From: Stictocephala bisonia
Lineage: Eukaryota > Arthropoda > Insecta > Hemiptera > Membracidae
Length of the DNA: 64,000 nt
Reading direction: 5' to 3'
NCBI GenBank assembly: GCA_035578905.1
Contig: JAQJVL010000057.1
Span: 2,852,001-2,916,000 of the forward strand
Part shown: piece after piece, positions 35,241 to 48,802 of the stretch
How positions within the stretch are numbered: position 1 is the first letter of the stretch
Layout: each line of letters opens with the position of its first letter
Translations under genes and position numbers: made by a program
The notes under the pieces: model-generated
Seen by the model: only the letters and a program-made list of their open reading frames with translations
Told to the model about the DNA's origin: nothing
Databases searched by the model: none

Positions 35241-36390
35241 AATAAAAATAACTTAATTAATATTGTGACTAAAATTGCTTGGCATGAGATAATATAAAAT
35301 AGTGGTTGGAAATTTACTGTGCCCCACACAGGATAAATTAGTTCTTTTCAGATTATTTGTTTATTTATTGTGCTATAACTTGACTAAACACTTATTACAT
35401 TAGGCCTATTATATCAAACAATTTATTTCAATGGAATTTTGTGAAACAACCTGTAAAGTTTGACTAGAAAATACTGTGATGTTCCTGTGAACGTGTTGTT
35501 CAAAAATTAACAATATGGCATTATATGTGTTTGTATCACTCAAAAAAAAAAAAAAAATTGTTTATAAAATCTTTACTTATGGTGTCGTAGGGACATAAGG
35601 AGGCAAAGGCTGGTAATAAATACAGAGTGCAAAATAAATTGTTTTGTTGATATCCAATTTTATCATTGTTCCTATTCAATCCAATTGGTTGTTTTCACTG
35701 TTTTAAACATGCAATTATCTCCTATTTGACTGTGCAATACTTTTCATTCATCAATTAAATAATTATAGTAATAATCTTGTACTTTTATTATTAGCAGAAC
35801 TCAGTACAATACCAAAATGTGTTCAAGTGTGATATTCCTGAACTCTACTGAACTGAATCAACTGTTTTAATTTTGTTTCTGCTTACAATTTATTTTTGCT
35901 TTAAAAAATCCTTGTTATTTTAAGGTATATTTAACTAAATTATTGGCACAAACAATTTTTGTGACAGACATATTATTCTGATTGTAAGATCTGGGTTTCA
36001 TTTAATTTTATAAGTTAAAGTTTTTAATCTAATTTTAGTAGGGGTAGTGAATAAACTAATATTAGTTTCATATGCGGATAATTTAGACTACTATTAGTTT
36101 AGCAGCAGAAATATTAATATTAGTTGAAAATTAGAAGACTATTTAGTATAATAAAACAACTGACTAACGGGAAAAATTGCTAACTGATTAATTGATCATT
36201 AAAACCAACCTATCATCTTACTACGAATCAGCTGATATACCCAAACGCTGATGCACCTAATGGTCTACTATGCGTCTCTGGCTCATATCCCTTGCTAAGC
36301 ACCTACTCAGCTGAACCACTAGCGTCAAATTTATAATGTTTTCCCTCTACTGTGATATTGAAAATCTGTTTATTTATATGAAAAACTTTT
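35241..36390. other. probable stv intron or upstream DNA
   Basis: AT-rich, with no recognisable exon. The gene must continue to the right across or beyond the LINE, so this is probably intronic. Confidence 0.4.
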
Positions 36391-36392
36391 CA

Positions 36393-36560
36393 TTGATGGA
36401 GGCGTTTAGCTATGCGCGTGAACATGTCATTATGGATTATGGGGAGATGAGGAGCACATGGTTAAATAAGAAGATTCTTAATGATATTAACAGTACAGCT
36501 GATACCACATCACAGCATGGGCGAAATGTCTGGTTATCTTGTAAATATTTTAGATAGCAT
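36393..36560 (+). repeat. dispersed repeat segment shared with 51.77 kb
   Basis: GATGGAGGCGTTTAGCTATG and the following GTCATTATGGATTATGGGGA align with 51768-51840 at about 80 percent by eye, then continue with TTAAATA...TTCT. A 73-codon open frame across it has no family resemblance. Confidence 0.55.
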
Positions 36561-36599
36561 CTTGACACGGTTGTCACAGGAAAATATAGATTCTAGTAC

Positions 36600-38490
36600 A
36601 GCTGAGTTGAAAACCAACCAGAGCTGGAAACGTTTTTAATTAATGACAAGTCAATACCAATAACTAAACCAAAAGAAATAGTAGACGGATTAAATAAATT
36701 CTTTACTGGCATGGCAAAAAATGTTAATACAAACCCAAGTTCAATTTATGACCCACTTACAATAAAAGCCATAAACAGCAAAAAAAATACAGCCATTCCA
36801 GTTTTCCTTTGTTACAACAAAACATATACTTGAAACTATTAGCAGCCTAAAAAATACAAAATCAGTTGGATGGGATCACTTTCCAATTTTTTTATTGAAG
36901 AGAATAAAGTATGAAATAGCAAAGCCTCTCTGTGAATTAATAAACTTATCTTTCTGGAAAGGCGAATTCCCAGACTTGCTCAAACTAGCCGTGGTTACAC
37001 CAATCCACAAAAAAGGTTGTAGACAGCTTCCAGATAATTACCGACCTGTATCGGTACTAAGCTCATTCAGTAAAGTTTTTGAAGCTATTGCTAATAAACA
37101 GTTTTCATTCTACTTATCTCAATGCAACCTTCTCACAGAATGTCAGTTTGGTTTTCGAAAAGACAGAAACACAGAAACTGCAGTAGCTACATTTTTAAAA
37201 AATGCAGTGAATGCCTTGGACAGGTCTCAGCAGACAGCTGGGATATTTTGTGACCTGTCAAGGGCATTTGACTGCGTAGATCACACAATTCTTCTTAACA
37301 AACTAAATCAATATGGTTTAACTAAAAGTGCTCTTCAGTGGTTTGAATCATACTTAACTGGCCGTAAACAAAAAACAAAAATGACTATTGATAAAGTTAC
37401 ATTTGAATCAGATTGGAACGCCATAACAGCTGGTGTACCTCAAGGCTCAATCATGGGGCCTACATTATTTCTTACTTATATAAATTACTTGCCTTCAAAC
37501 ATAGAAAATTGCCATTTTACTCTTTATGCTGATGACACAACAGTTCTTCTAAAAAGCAACTCAAAAGAATCTCTTTGCCAGCAAATAGACAAAACTTTAA
37601 AAGATTTAAATACATGGTTTTTTAAAAATAATCTAAATCTCAACCCTAATAAAACCCAATTACTTAATTTTCAATTAAAAACAAAAGAAAAACTCCCTGG
37701 CATTTTTTTAATTAATAAACAATTAGCCTGGCAATCTTCCGCAAACTTCTTAGGGATATGTATTGACCAAAATTTAGATTGGAAAACGCATATACAAAAG
37801 ATTAAACAAAAATTGAATTCTGCATGCTTCTCAATTAGAATATTAAGGGGTTGCGTAAATATTGAAACATTAATGGTGGTCTATTATAGTTATTTCTTTT
37901 CAATAATGAAATATGGACTCATACTATGGGTTCCACCAAGTCAAATGAGATTTTTAAACTGCAGAAGAAATGTTTAAGAATAATAACTAGATCAGGCTAT
38001 AGGAGTTCTTGCAAGCCACTATTCCAGAGACTTGAGATTTTAACACTTCCATCTTTATATATGTATGAAGTTTTACTATTCACTTTTAAAAATTTGAATT
38101 TTCATATTAACAATAGTCTAAATCATGGCCACCAAACAAGAAACAAGGATAAGCTGTTGCAGTTTCCTCAACATAAACTTACTATTTTTGAAAAAACACC
38201 ATATTATATGGGTATAAAATTTTGGAATAAGCTGTCTCTTTCACATGTTCCAGATATAAAAAATTTTAAAAACAGTCTAAAAGAATTTTTTCTAAAAAAA
38301 AATACTATTCAATAAAGGAATTTTGGGAAGATGATAATGTTGCATTGCATTAAATTATGTTAGTTCTATTTTATTTTTAGACTATAGTTTAGACCTTAGT
38401 TTTATTGCTGACAAACCACCTGTTTACTTCAGATTACATCTGTATATTGTAAATGTTATGTGGCAATAAAGAATTTGAATTTGAATTTTG
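36600..38490 (+). pseudogene. 5'-truncated non-LTR retrotransposon (jockey/CR1-like), frameshifted
   Basis: The main frame 36895-37977 encodes most of a LINE reverse transcriptase: VVTPIHKKG, NYRPVSVLSSFSKVFE, FGFRKDRNTETA, FCDLSRAFDCVDH, AGVPQGSIMGPTLF and the catalytic LYADDTTVLL, followed by thumb-region motifs. Near 37926 the frame shifts and the C-terminal part continues in 37926-38315 (KLQKKCLRIITRSGYRSSCK onwards). Upstream, 36620-36890 holds linker pieces in other frames. The endonuclease domain is absent. The 3' end is AATAAAGAATTTGAATTTGA, the short-repeat tail usual for such LINEs, ending about 38490. It lies in the probable intron of the stv gene, in the opposite orientation. Confidence 0.85.
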
Positions 38491-40635
38491 ATTTGGTTAA
38501 AAGTGTAAAACAGCTGATTTATGTTTTAGGCAAAAGAGTCTATATTTTTTAATGCTATATTAAGTCAAGATAAATACTAAGAAATACAGTCTGCAGGTTT
38601 ATTTTTTTAAATATAAAACAAACCTGCACATAATTTTACCGGAGGCCAGGCAACCGAATTTAGTATGAAACTCAAACTTTTGTAAAGGATATTTTTGAGT
38701 TAGGTTAGTGAAAAGTGTTTTATGATTGAACATGGTAATTTCCCTGCAAACTACATATTCCTCTTCAGTATAAAAAATTAATCAAATTATAAAATTTCTT
38801 TAAAAAAAGTAACCATTTTTAAAAAGTTAATTTTTTTGTACAAACAGTGACATTTTTTTTTCAGGCAAAAATGAATTTTATGGTCAATAAAAAAATGTCT
38901 GCTGCTAATCTAATTAAATTTTAGCAACTTCTATACAGCAAATTTGAATTTTTGATGTGTTTGGTTATTAATTATTATACTTGGTTATTTGATTATTACC
39001 CAAGTTGTAATAAAAAGTTAATTTAGAGAAACTAAAATATGATCACAATACTTTCCTGTCTCACTTTATTCGTAGTTAAAATAAACATACAATTTTCTCA
39101 CTAAAACTTGTTTTCAGTGTTCTATTTTTTACCAGATGGGACAGTACTAATTTTAGGACATGTTAAGTATGACTGTAAACAATCATGAGCACAGTTTAAT
39201 GCCTTTATATATACTGTCTAATTTTGTTTTTAAAATAAAGAATTCGCTTGACTGAAAATCTCGACTCTGAAGTCACAATTCTTTATGAGTTTACTATATA
39301 GTGAGCTAAAATTGTTTCGATATATTTTATTTTGTTGTAACATCTTGATAGGTTTTTATAATGTGTTAGTTGTGTAAAAATGTTTCGATAATAAATAAAC
39401 AACACACAAACTAACAGAAAAATCATCTTACCTTAAATACTATTCATTTGTAATTAATAGTTTAGTGTGTAAAACATATTTATTGTGAAAATACTTCATT
39501 TTTACTACCCAAATATAATAATTTATACCTTTACCTGACAATTTATTTTCTATCAAATTGATCTAACAATGTTTCTTTTGAAGAGGAATCCCACCATAGG
39601 TCATCCATATTCAATATTAATTTACAACTATCTAATCACTATGTTAACAATAAAATAATTCATTTGAAATTAACATTTAAACTTGATAATTGAATAACAG
39701 GCAAGAGAGGTTATTGCAGAGGGCAGCACAAGATCAATATCTAAGATGGTTATACACAGATAGCATTACTGCAGCCTGATCAATACACAACCAACAGCTG
39801 ATCTTACTGGAACAGCTGTTCAGTAATATAAACATGAACATCTATCACAGTGGTTGTATGATGAGACAAACCTATACTTTTTATCCTACTTAAATCTTTC
39901 TACTAATAGAAAAATTAAAATTGAAAATGAACAAAAATTATGATTTTTGTCACAAACTGGTTTTAACTGAAATATAACACACGCATTAGTTCAGCTATCA
40001 TCAAATAGTTTAGCTATCAAAATGTTTAATATGTGAAAGACTATAGATTGTTTTAAAACATGCAAATCAATATAAATAAGATTTATACGAAAATAATTAT
40101 TTTTTTCTCTTAAAAATCAAAATATGTAAAAATGAACTTGTCAGCAAAGTTGGACTGCTTCTGACAACAAAAAAAGCACATCAGCAAAACTTCAATAAAA
40201 AAAATCAAGAGCGGGATTCTTAAAGAAATCACAACAGAAATAAAAACCCGAACATGAAGAGCTTTCCTCTAAAAATATAGAACAATATATAATTTTTTTA
40301 CTGTGATGGGAATTGTGTTGAAGAAATTGCCACTAATTTAACTGGTCCAAAACATCAAACTTCCCCAATAAAACTAATTCTTCAATTTGAATATGTTAAT
40401 AATAGTTTATTGCCATCAGAATACATATTGCATGATTGAATAAGTGCATCATTTGAAAGCAGCCAGTCAAGTGCTCATAGCTATCTATAGGATATGGCTT
40501 ATTATCTGTTTTGGCTTTTGATGACTTATTAATGATTGTTATGAGTCATTAAACATATACAGAAAAAATGTATACAAAAATACTCAACAATGATCTCATA
40601 CAACTACTAATGGCTATACAGAAGTCTCACCCACC
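38491..40635. other. AT-rich intergenic or intronic DNA
   Basis: No open frame, RNA gene or bordered repeat was recognised. Confidence 0.5.
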
Positions 40636-40639
40636 CCAC

Positions 40640-43600
40640 TTGTGGCACAAGTACTGGTTACTCTACACACTGATCAGACTCTGACACAAGTACTGGTTAC
40701 TCTTACACCTACTCTACACACTGATCTGACTGGCACAAGTACTGCTTACTCTTTCACCTACTCTACACACTGATTTGACTCTGGCACAAGTACTGGTTAC
40801 TCTTACACCTACTCTACACACTGATCTGACTGGCACAAGTACTAGTTACTCTACACACTGATCTGACTCTGGCACAAGTACTGCTTACTCTTACACCTAC
40901 TCTACACTGATCTGACTCTGGCACAAGTACTGCTTACTCTTACACCTACTCTACACACTGATATGACTCTGGCACAAGTACTATTTACTCTTACACCTAC
41001 TCTACACACTGATATGACTCTGGCACAAGTACTGCTTACTCTTACACCTACTCTACACACTGATATGACTCTGGCACAAGTACTATTTACTCTTACACCT
41101 ACTCTACACACTGATATGACTCTGGCACAAGTACTGCTTACTCTTACACCTACTCTACGCACTGATCTGACTCTGGCACAAGTACTGGTTACTCTTACAC
41201 CTACTCTACACACTGATTTGACTCTGGCACAAGTACTATTTACTCTTACACCTACTCTACACACTGATATGACTCTGGCACAAGTACTGCTTACTCTTAC
41301 ACCTACTCTACGCACTGATCTGACTCTGGCACAAGTACTGGTTACTCTTACACCTACTCTACGCACTGATCTGACTCTGGCACAAGTACTGCTTACTCTT
41401 ACACCTACTCTACACGCTGATTTGACTCTGGCACAAGTACTGCTTACTCTTTCACCTACTCTACACACTGATTTGACTCTGGCACAAGTACTATTTACTC
41501 TTACACCTACTCTACACACTGATCTGACTCTGGCACAAGTACTGGTTACTCTTTCACCTACTCTACACACTGATTTGACTCTGGCACAAGTACTGCTTAC
41601 TCTTGCACCTACTCTACACACTGATTTGACTCTGGCACAAGTACTGCTTACTCTTACACCTACTCTACGCACTGATCTGACTCTGGCACAAGTACTGCTT
41701 ACTCTTTCACCTACTCTACACACTGATTTGACTCTGGCACAAGTACTATTTACTCTTACACCTACTCTACACACTGATCTGACTCTGGCACAAGTACTGC
41801 TTACTCTTTCACCTACTCTACACACTGATTTGACTCTGGCACAAGTACTGCTTACTCTTACACCTACTATACGCACTGATCTGACTCTGGCACAAGTACT
41901 GCTTACTCTTGCACCTACTCTACACACTGATTTGACTCTGGCACAAGTACTGCTTACTCTTACACCTACTCTACGCACTGATCTGACTCTGGCACAAGTA
42001 CTGCTTACTCTTACACCTACTCTACACACTGATCTGACTCTGGCACAAGTACTGCTTACTCTTACACCTACTCTACACACTGATTTGACTCTGGCACAAG
42101 TACTATTTACTCTTACACCTACTCTACACACTGATTTGACTCTGGCACAAGTACTGCTTACTCTTTCACCTACTCTACACACTGATCACACTGATTTGAC
42201 TCTGGCACAAGTACTGCTTACTCTTTCACCTACTCTACACACTGATCTGACTCTGGCACAAGTACTGCTTACTCTTACACCTACTCTACACACTGATATG
42301 ACTCTGGCACAAGTACTGCTTACTCTTTCACCTACTCTACACACTGATCTGACTGGCACAAGTACTAGTTACTCTACACACTGATCTGACTCTGGCACAA
42401 GTATTGCTTACTCTTACACCTACTCTACACACTGATATGACTCTGGCACAAGTACTGCTTACTCTTTCACCTACTCTACACACTGATTTGACTCTGGCAC
42501 AAGTACTGCTTACTCTTTCACCTACTCTACACACTGATATGACTCTGGCACAAGTACTGCTTACTCTTACACCTACTCTACACACTGATATGACTCTGGC
42601 ACAAGTACTATTTACTCTTACACCTACTCTACACACTGATATGACTCTGGCACAAGTACTATTTACTCTTACACCTACTCTACACACTGATATGACTCTG
42701 GCACAAGTACTGCTTACTCTTACACCTACTCTACGCACTGATCTGACTCTGGCACAAGTACTGGTTACTCTTACACCTACTCTACACACTGATATGACTC
42801 TGGCACAAGTACTGCTTACTCTTACACCTACTCTACACACTGATATGACTCTGGCACAAGTACTATTTACTCTTACACCTACTCTACACACTGATATGAC
42901 TCTGGCACAAGTACTATTTACTCTTACACCTACTCTACACACTGATATGACTCTGGCACAAGTACTGCTTACTCTTACACCTACTCTACGCACTGATCTG
43001 ACTCTGGCACAAGTACTGGTTACTCTTACACCTACTCTACACACTGATATGACTCTGGCACAAGTACTGCTTACTCTTACACCTACTCTACACACTGATA
43101 TGACTCTGGCACAAGTACTGGTTACTCTTACACCTACTCTACACACTGATATGACTCTGGCACAAGTACTGGTTACTCTTACACCTACTCTACACACTGA
43201 TATGACTCTGGCACAAGTACTGCTTACTCTTACACCTACTCTACACACTGATATGACTCTGGCACAAGTACTGGTTACTCTTACACCTACTCTACACACT
43301 GATATGACTCTGGCACAAGTACTGGTTACTCTTACACCTACTCTACACACTGATATGACTCTGGCACAAGTACTGGTTACTCTTACACCTACTCTACACA
43401 CTGATATGACTCTGGCACAAGTACTGGTTACTCTTACACCTACTCTACACACTGATCTGACTCTGGCACAAGTACTGGTTACTCTTACACCTACTCTACA
43501 CACTGATCTGACTCTGGCACAAGTACTGGTTACTCTTACACCTACTCTACACACTGATCTGACTCTGGCACAAGTACTGGTTACTCTTACACCTACTCTA

Positions 43601-44231
43601 CACACTGATCTGACTCTGGCACAAGTACTGGTTACTCTTACACCTACTCTACACACTGATCTGACTCTGGCACAAGTACTGGTTACTCTTACACCTACTC
43701 TACACACTGATCTGACTCTGGCACAAGTACTGGTTACTCTTACACCTACTCTACACACTGATCTGACTCTGGCACAAGTACTGGTTACTCTTACACCTAC
43801 TCTACACACTGATCTGACTCTGGCACAAGTACTGGTTACTCTTACACCTACTCTACACACTGATCTGGCTCTGGCACAAGTACTGGTTACTCTTACACCT
43901 ACTCTACACACTGATATGACTCTGGCACAAGTACTGGTTACTCTTACACCTACTTTACACACTGATCTGACTCTGGCACAAGTACTGGTTGCTCTTACAC
44001 CTACTCTACACACTGATCTGACTCTGGCACAAGTACTGGTTACTATTACACCTACTCTACACACTGATATGACTCTGGCACAAGTACTGGTTACTCTTAC
44101 ACCTACTCTACACACTGATCTGACTCTGGCACAAGTACTGGTTGCTCTTACACTTACTCTACACACTGATTTGACTCTGGCACAAGTACTATTTACTCTT
44201 TCACCTACTCTACACACTGATCTGACTATCT
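40640..44231. repeat. 3.6-kb minisatellite, 51-bp unit, about 70 copies
   Basis: The unit reads ACTCTGGCACAAGTACT, then (GC/GG/AT)TTACTCT(T/T)(A/T)CACC, then TACTCTACACACTGAT(A/C/T)TG. Because 51 is 3 x 17 and the unit lacks stops in some frames, long open frames run on both strands: + 40963-42384 and 42404-44233 (17-aa unit LTLAQVLLTLTPTLHTD) and - 40902-42182 and 42337-44217 (unit VCRVGVRVTSTCARVRS). Irregular units at 40640-40930, a 9-bp insertion at 42181-42189 and a short unit at 42348-42384 break the frames. There are no start context, splice sites or non-repeat coding, so these are treated as repeat-driven frames. The right part (about 43380-43900) is nearly homogeneous; the left is a mixture of variants. 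Confidence 0.95.
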
Positions 44232-44396
44232 AACCTGTCTGATGATGTTCATACCACTGAATAATATAAGACAGAGATGCGTTTGTATGTAATTTATTAA
44301 TCAGATAAGGCCTTTATCTTCAGTTACTTCCTGCCGACTTGTAGCAACTGAGAGTAAAGTAATCTGTTCTGATACAAGCACAAATGTAATATTTAT

Positions 44397-44880
44397 TTAA
44401 CACTCCATATGATAAAGACGCATGGTGCGACTCAGTTAGACCCTTCTGTACTGATAGAGTCGCACTGTGCGACTATTAGTTTTCGTAAAATTACTACTGT
44501 AACCGGCTACGCAATAATCTTGATCGTTATATAGTATTAAAGAGGAATAAATTCCCTTTCCACCAGTACAACTGGAATCAATATTTGGAAGTCTTTGGAA
44601 GTGGGGCTATAACAAACAGCTGATTGGGTTTGCTACCTTGCGTAGTGTCTAGCTGTAGTGTGTCAGTAGTTGTTTTGATTTGCTGTTGTTATATGCTGTA
44701 CATATTTGTTTACTGTTTTTATTGTTGTTATTCTCGTATGTAGTGTTAGTTTATGTTTTATTATGAGTGAACTAAGACGTTCTAGTGCGATTAGGGAGTG
44801 TTTAGATGATCTTAGCGGCGCAAGTGACAGTGATGTAAGTAACCAGTCAGGTGACATTGGAACAGACTAAGATGACTTGA
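44397..44880 (+). mobile_element. possible 5' fragment of a piggyBac-like element
   Basis: TTAA at 44397-44400 is followed by CACTCC and, soon after, by inverted motifs GCATGGTGCGACTC and GAGTCGCACTGTGCGAC that could be subterminal binding sites. At 44763-44870 a short frame (MSELRRSSAIRECLDDLSGA, then an Asp/Ser-rich stretch, then TAA) has the acidic Ser/Asp-rich style of piggyBac transposase N-termini. No matching right end was found, so this is tentative. Confidence 0.3.
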
Positions 44881-47714
44881 AATATGTATAGTATAACGGG
44901 TTATATATTTCTTCACATGGTTTAATTTTTTTTGTTTATACATAATATACTTTTAGGCTTCTATTTGAATCAAAATAATAACAGTTATAAGTGGTTTATT
45001 GAGAAAAAAACTTTGAATATTTCAAGTATTACAATAATAGTCTAAATTTACCATCGGAACATTTTTACATTTTTAAAAGTTCTCAGTGTTAGTTTTTGTT
45101 TTGTTTTTTTTATTCATGTGATATGTTTTCAACTCACAATCAAATTTGGAACATTTTAGGTATTTTGGAATTTTTACTGCAACAAATTAGTGTATATATA
45201 TATATATATATATACCACCTCAAAGTTGGAACTTTTTTTTTTACATCACCCTGCCGACTAAGAAAATTTTTTTTTAAATAATGGTAAGTTTGTATTTTTA
45301 TTACTAATAAATACCTTAAAATAAATAAATACCTAAAAAGAAATATAAAACCTTAAAAAAATAACAGAATGCTCATGAATTTAATTTTAGAGGATCTTGG
45401 GGGTCTACAAAGCCCTAGCTAAGTTATCTCAAAATATTGTAAAATTCAAATTTATTTTCAATAACTGTTTAGGGTTTATTTAGTTTATAATTTTTTCATT
45501 TTTGGTAAAACAAAATTTGTATATCTCGTTTAAAGAGAAAAATCAATTTTTATTTAGAATTGGTTAGTAGTTGTGGTAAATACTTCACTTTAAGTTCATT
45601 AATTAAGGTTATGCAATTTTTGTTTTCACAGTTGGTTATTATACCTCCAATATACGACTTCCTAAACTGGAAAGGAAAATTAACGATCATAGGTGTCGGG
45701 AGAAAATTTGTTTGTTAACTTATTAAAAAAGTGCTGCAATGTCTTAAAAGTATTATGCCTTGCTAATCTAGAGGGATCGAGAAGCAGTTTAGATGGAGAC
45801 TTCATGAACAATACTACTAACATGAATAGAACGATCGAAAATCAATAATCATGGCTGTACGAAGTTAATTAATAATTGAGTAATGTCTAGTTGATAGTAA
45901 TCAAAACAATTTAAATTTGTTAATTAGTTTAAGGCCATTAAGTTAAATCATGAAAAACTTTTTAAATTACAATCGTTCATAATATAGACATTTTTATTTA
46001 TTTCAGTTATATAGTAACCATACAGCAAAAGACAAAATTGTTGAACTAGACTTGGTGTAGTGTTGAATACATCAATTTAAAAACAGTTGTTTTATTAATA
46101 AATCAGTAAAATTTTATGACAGAGAGAAGAAAATTTGTTCTAATGTTAGTTATTTGTTGTTCGGTAGTATTAGTTATAAAAACAAGTAAAATACCCCCTC
46201 CCCCAACTTTAGAAGAACTAAATCTAAATTGAATTTCAATACTACCATATATATTACTTTACAATATATACAGACCTATTAATACTCTTTCAAAATAAAA
46301 GTGACAAGAAAATGTTTAAATGCTGACAGACAACTATTTTTAAAAATCAACTGAATAGTTATACAAATTTAATGTATTACACCTTTTAGGTTATGTGTGT
46401 GAACTAAATCTAATTACAGTAAGTAGTGCAGAGTGTTAGTAGACAATTGAGTTAATGGGCTTTAGGGAATGTGATCTGTTGTTAACAAAGAAAAAGTAAA
46501 AACACCTACCAACCCAGACAGTGAATAACATAACAATTCAGTCACATTTTGTAATGAATGGTAAGCAAATTTATAAATTACAAAATCAGGCAATAAAGTT
46601 ACAGCAGATATATCTGAGTAGAGAAAGAAAACATCCAAGGCCAAAGAGGCTTGTCTGAGGCTATCTTTTGCAAAGTCAGTGAAGTGATGTAACAATGTAC
46701 TACCAACTACACAGGTTTCCAATAAGAAAATCTCTTCCAGCAGAAAATATACCCCCATTTGATTTTAACATACAACCTACTACTACTACTACTTTAACTG
46801 AAAAATTATTGGAATTTCTACCTATGTTGCAAATGTTTATAAACATAAAAAATCCCTTAATGACCATATAATGCAGAAGTACATTTTACTGCTTTACAAT
46901 TATTACAATATATATATATATTTTAATACAGATGGAAATAGACTACTATTTTTTACTCTTTGCCCAATTATAAATTTTAATTCTCTGTTTTGTCTAGGTA
47001 CTTGACAAACAAGCGTATCAAGGAAATGAGTATAAGTCAATAAATTTAGATGCTCTACCTGGAAGTATTTTGTTTTATTCATTATTATTATTTTTGAGAT
47101 TAGCATTTTGTATTCAAGTCAGGGGTATGGTATTATTCTGATAATATTTTTAAGTAGCTAAATTTTTCTTTGTGTTATTCTTTAAATGTTTGCATTGATT
47201 ATCATATATCAACATTTCTCTTGATATATTCAAACAAGTATAAAATGAGTTTTATAAACAAGTATAAAACTCAAACGAGTTTTAAGGAGAAACCTAGTTT
47301 TTTGCATGTTAAAAATGATTGAATATTTCAAAAATATAGTTGAAATGTGTGGGACAGTTCCCAATAACTGAGTAACTAAGAGAACACTAGAGAGCACAGA
47401 AAGTGTGGAGTACTAAAATTAGAGCCTGGAAAGCCCACGCTGATGACGCTGCCTTGACCCCTTTGAGAGCTGGATACTGCCATCGGCTTGGTATAGATCT
47501 TGGCAATTTTACTGTTTTTTTGGTTAAAAATTTCACCAAAAATAGAATAGTGAATTTTATTTAACATCTAACCAATGAAAAAATGTCCTACTTTAAAATT
47601 AATATTCTATGGTCTCCTTTTTTGAAAATGTTCACTAACTAGCTAATAAGACAAAATATTAGTAAATTAATAAATAAAAAACCAAACAGAATCATTTTTA
47701 TTAAACCAATTCCC
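44881..47714. other. AT-rich intergenic DNA
   Basis: No supported gene. It contains a (TA)n run at 45190-45214 and a short (CTA)n run at about 46778-46794. Open frames such as 46462-46758 (minus) have no family features. Confidence 0.5.
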
Positions 47715-48802
47715 TTAAGGGGGGTCGGCCCCAATTATGGTAAAAAATATTGATTTTTTTTATCATTGATTTTTATTCCAAATTTAATTAGCTTTAAAAG
47801 ATCGTTTAGTTTTTTGATTTCTGTAAATTATTAAAAAAGTTATGGATAAATTTCCAAACGTATATCATAAGAATTCTTCAACCTAAGAGGGCGCTAGGCG
47901 TTCATTTATTTGTTATAGTACTGTTCTGCTGATTATTTTACTGGCTGTCTACATTGTTTTGATTTTATCATTGGCAGCACTGCTCCCAGCTGTCTGTAGA
48001 TCATGTAGTGTGAATATTGTTATTGTTTACCGCTATTTCAAAGTACGTGTATGGGTGGGTGGGTGGGTCAATACCACTGTACGTGTATGGGTGGGTGGGT
48101 GGGTCAATACCACTGTACGTGTATGGGTGGGTGGGTGGGTCAATACGACTTTACGTGTATGGGTGGGTGGGTGGATCAATACCACTGTACATGTATGGGT
48201 GGGTGGGTGGGTCAATATCACTGTACATGTATGGGTGGGCGGGTGGGGGGTTTCTACGCAGCGTTACGTAACTATTGAACCTCAACAATTTGTTTGAATT
48301 CATTCATAAAATTTGATCGTTTTTACCCCAAAATACAAGATAGCCTAATTATGGGGCAGGAATGCATTAGAGGTAGGCTTAACTTGTATTATAACATGTT
48401 TTTTTGTTTCGAATGAGTTTTTCCGAAAATCTAGTTTTTTCACATAAAGGTACATTTATCTCAAAAACTAATAAAGATATCAGTACAATTTTTTTTTTAT
48501 TTTGTAGATTAGTTCTTCCTGCACATTTTGCATGTAGCAATTTCCTTTTCTTTGGGTTCTATCAATTTCATTCTTAATATTTTGTTAAAAAAAATCTTTA
48601 AAAAAAAAGAGTTTTAAAAAATTTTTTTATATAATACCTAAAATTATAATTTTATAATGTGTTACATGGAAACTATTCAACAATATACAGACTTTCTAAT
48701 AACATAAAAATCAGGTTTCTATCCTTTATACTTTTTAAGAAAAATGTACCTTAAGTAAGAGAATTTAACATGGGCTTAATAGGCCTGGCCGGCCCCCCTT
48801 AA
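47715..48802. mobile_element. non-autonomous TTAA element related to the one at 6.5 kb
   Basis: TTAA at 47715-47718 and 48799-48802 bounds ends GGGGGGTCGGCC and GGCCGGCCCCCC. As at 6551-8039, a G-run starts the element, a T-rich block with CCGAAAA(T/C) follows the middle, and TTTAACATGGGC precedes the right end, so the two belong to one family. No transposase piece was recognised; a 36-bp tandem array occupies the middle. Confidence 0.75.
48042..48250 (+). repeat. 36-bp VNTR, about six copies
   Basis: The unit is TACGTGTATGGGTGGGTGGG followed by TGGGTCAATACCACTG. Because 36 is divisible by three, short glycine/valine- or proline/threonine-rich open frames run through in several frames on both strands. 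They are regarded as non-coding. Confidence 0.9.

Noticed and set aside
33923..35245. Several + and - frames over the stv exon
   Set aside because: They are shadows of the BAG-family exon, caused by its Pro/Gln-rich codons.
40902..44233. Four long open frames as real genes
   Set aside because: They consist wholly of 17-codon repeats, exist on both strands, and have no unique sequence, splice signals or plausible starts.
46462..46758. 98-codon minus-strand frame
   Set aside because: No domain, no splice context, and AT-rich composition like the surroundings.
47959..48297. Gly/Val-rich frames over the 36-bp array
   Set aside because: They are produced by a repeat unit divisible by three; frames on both strands are open.
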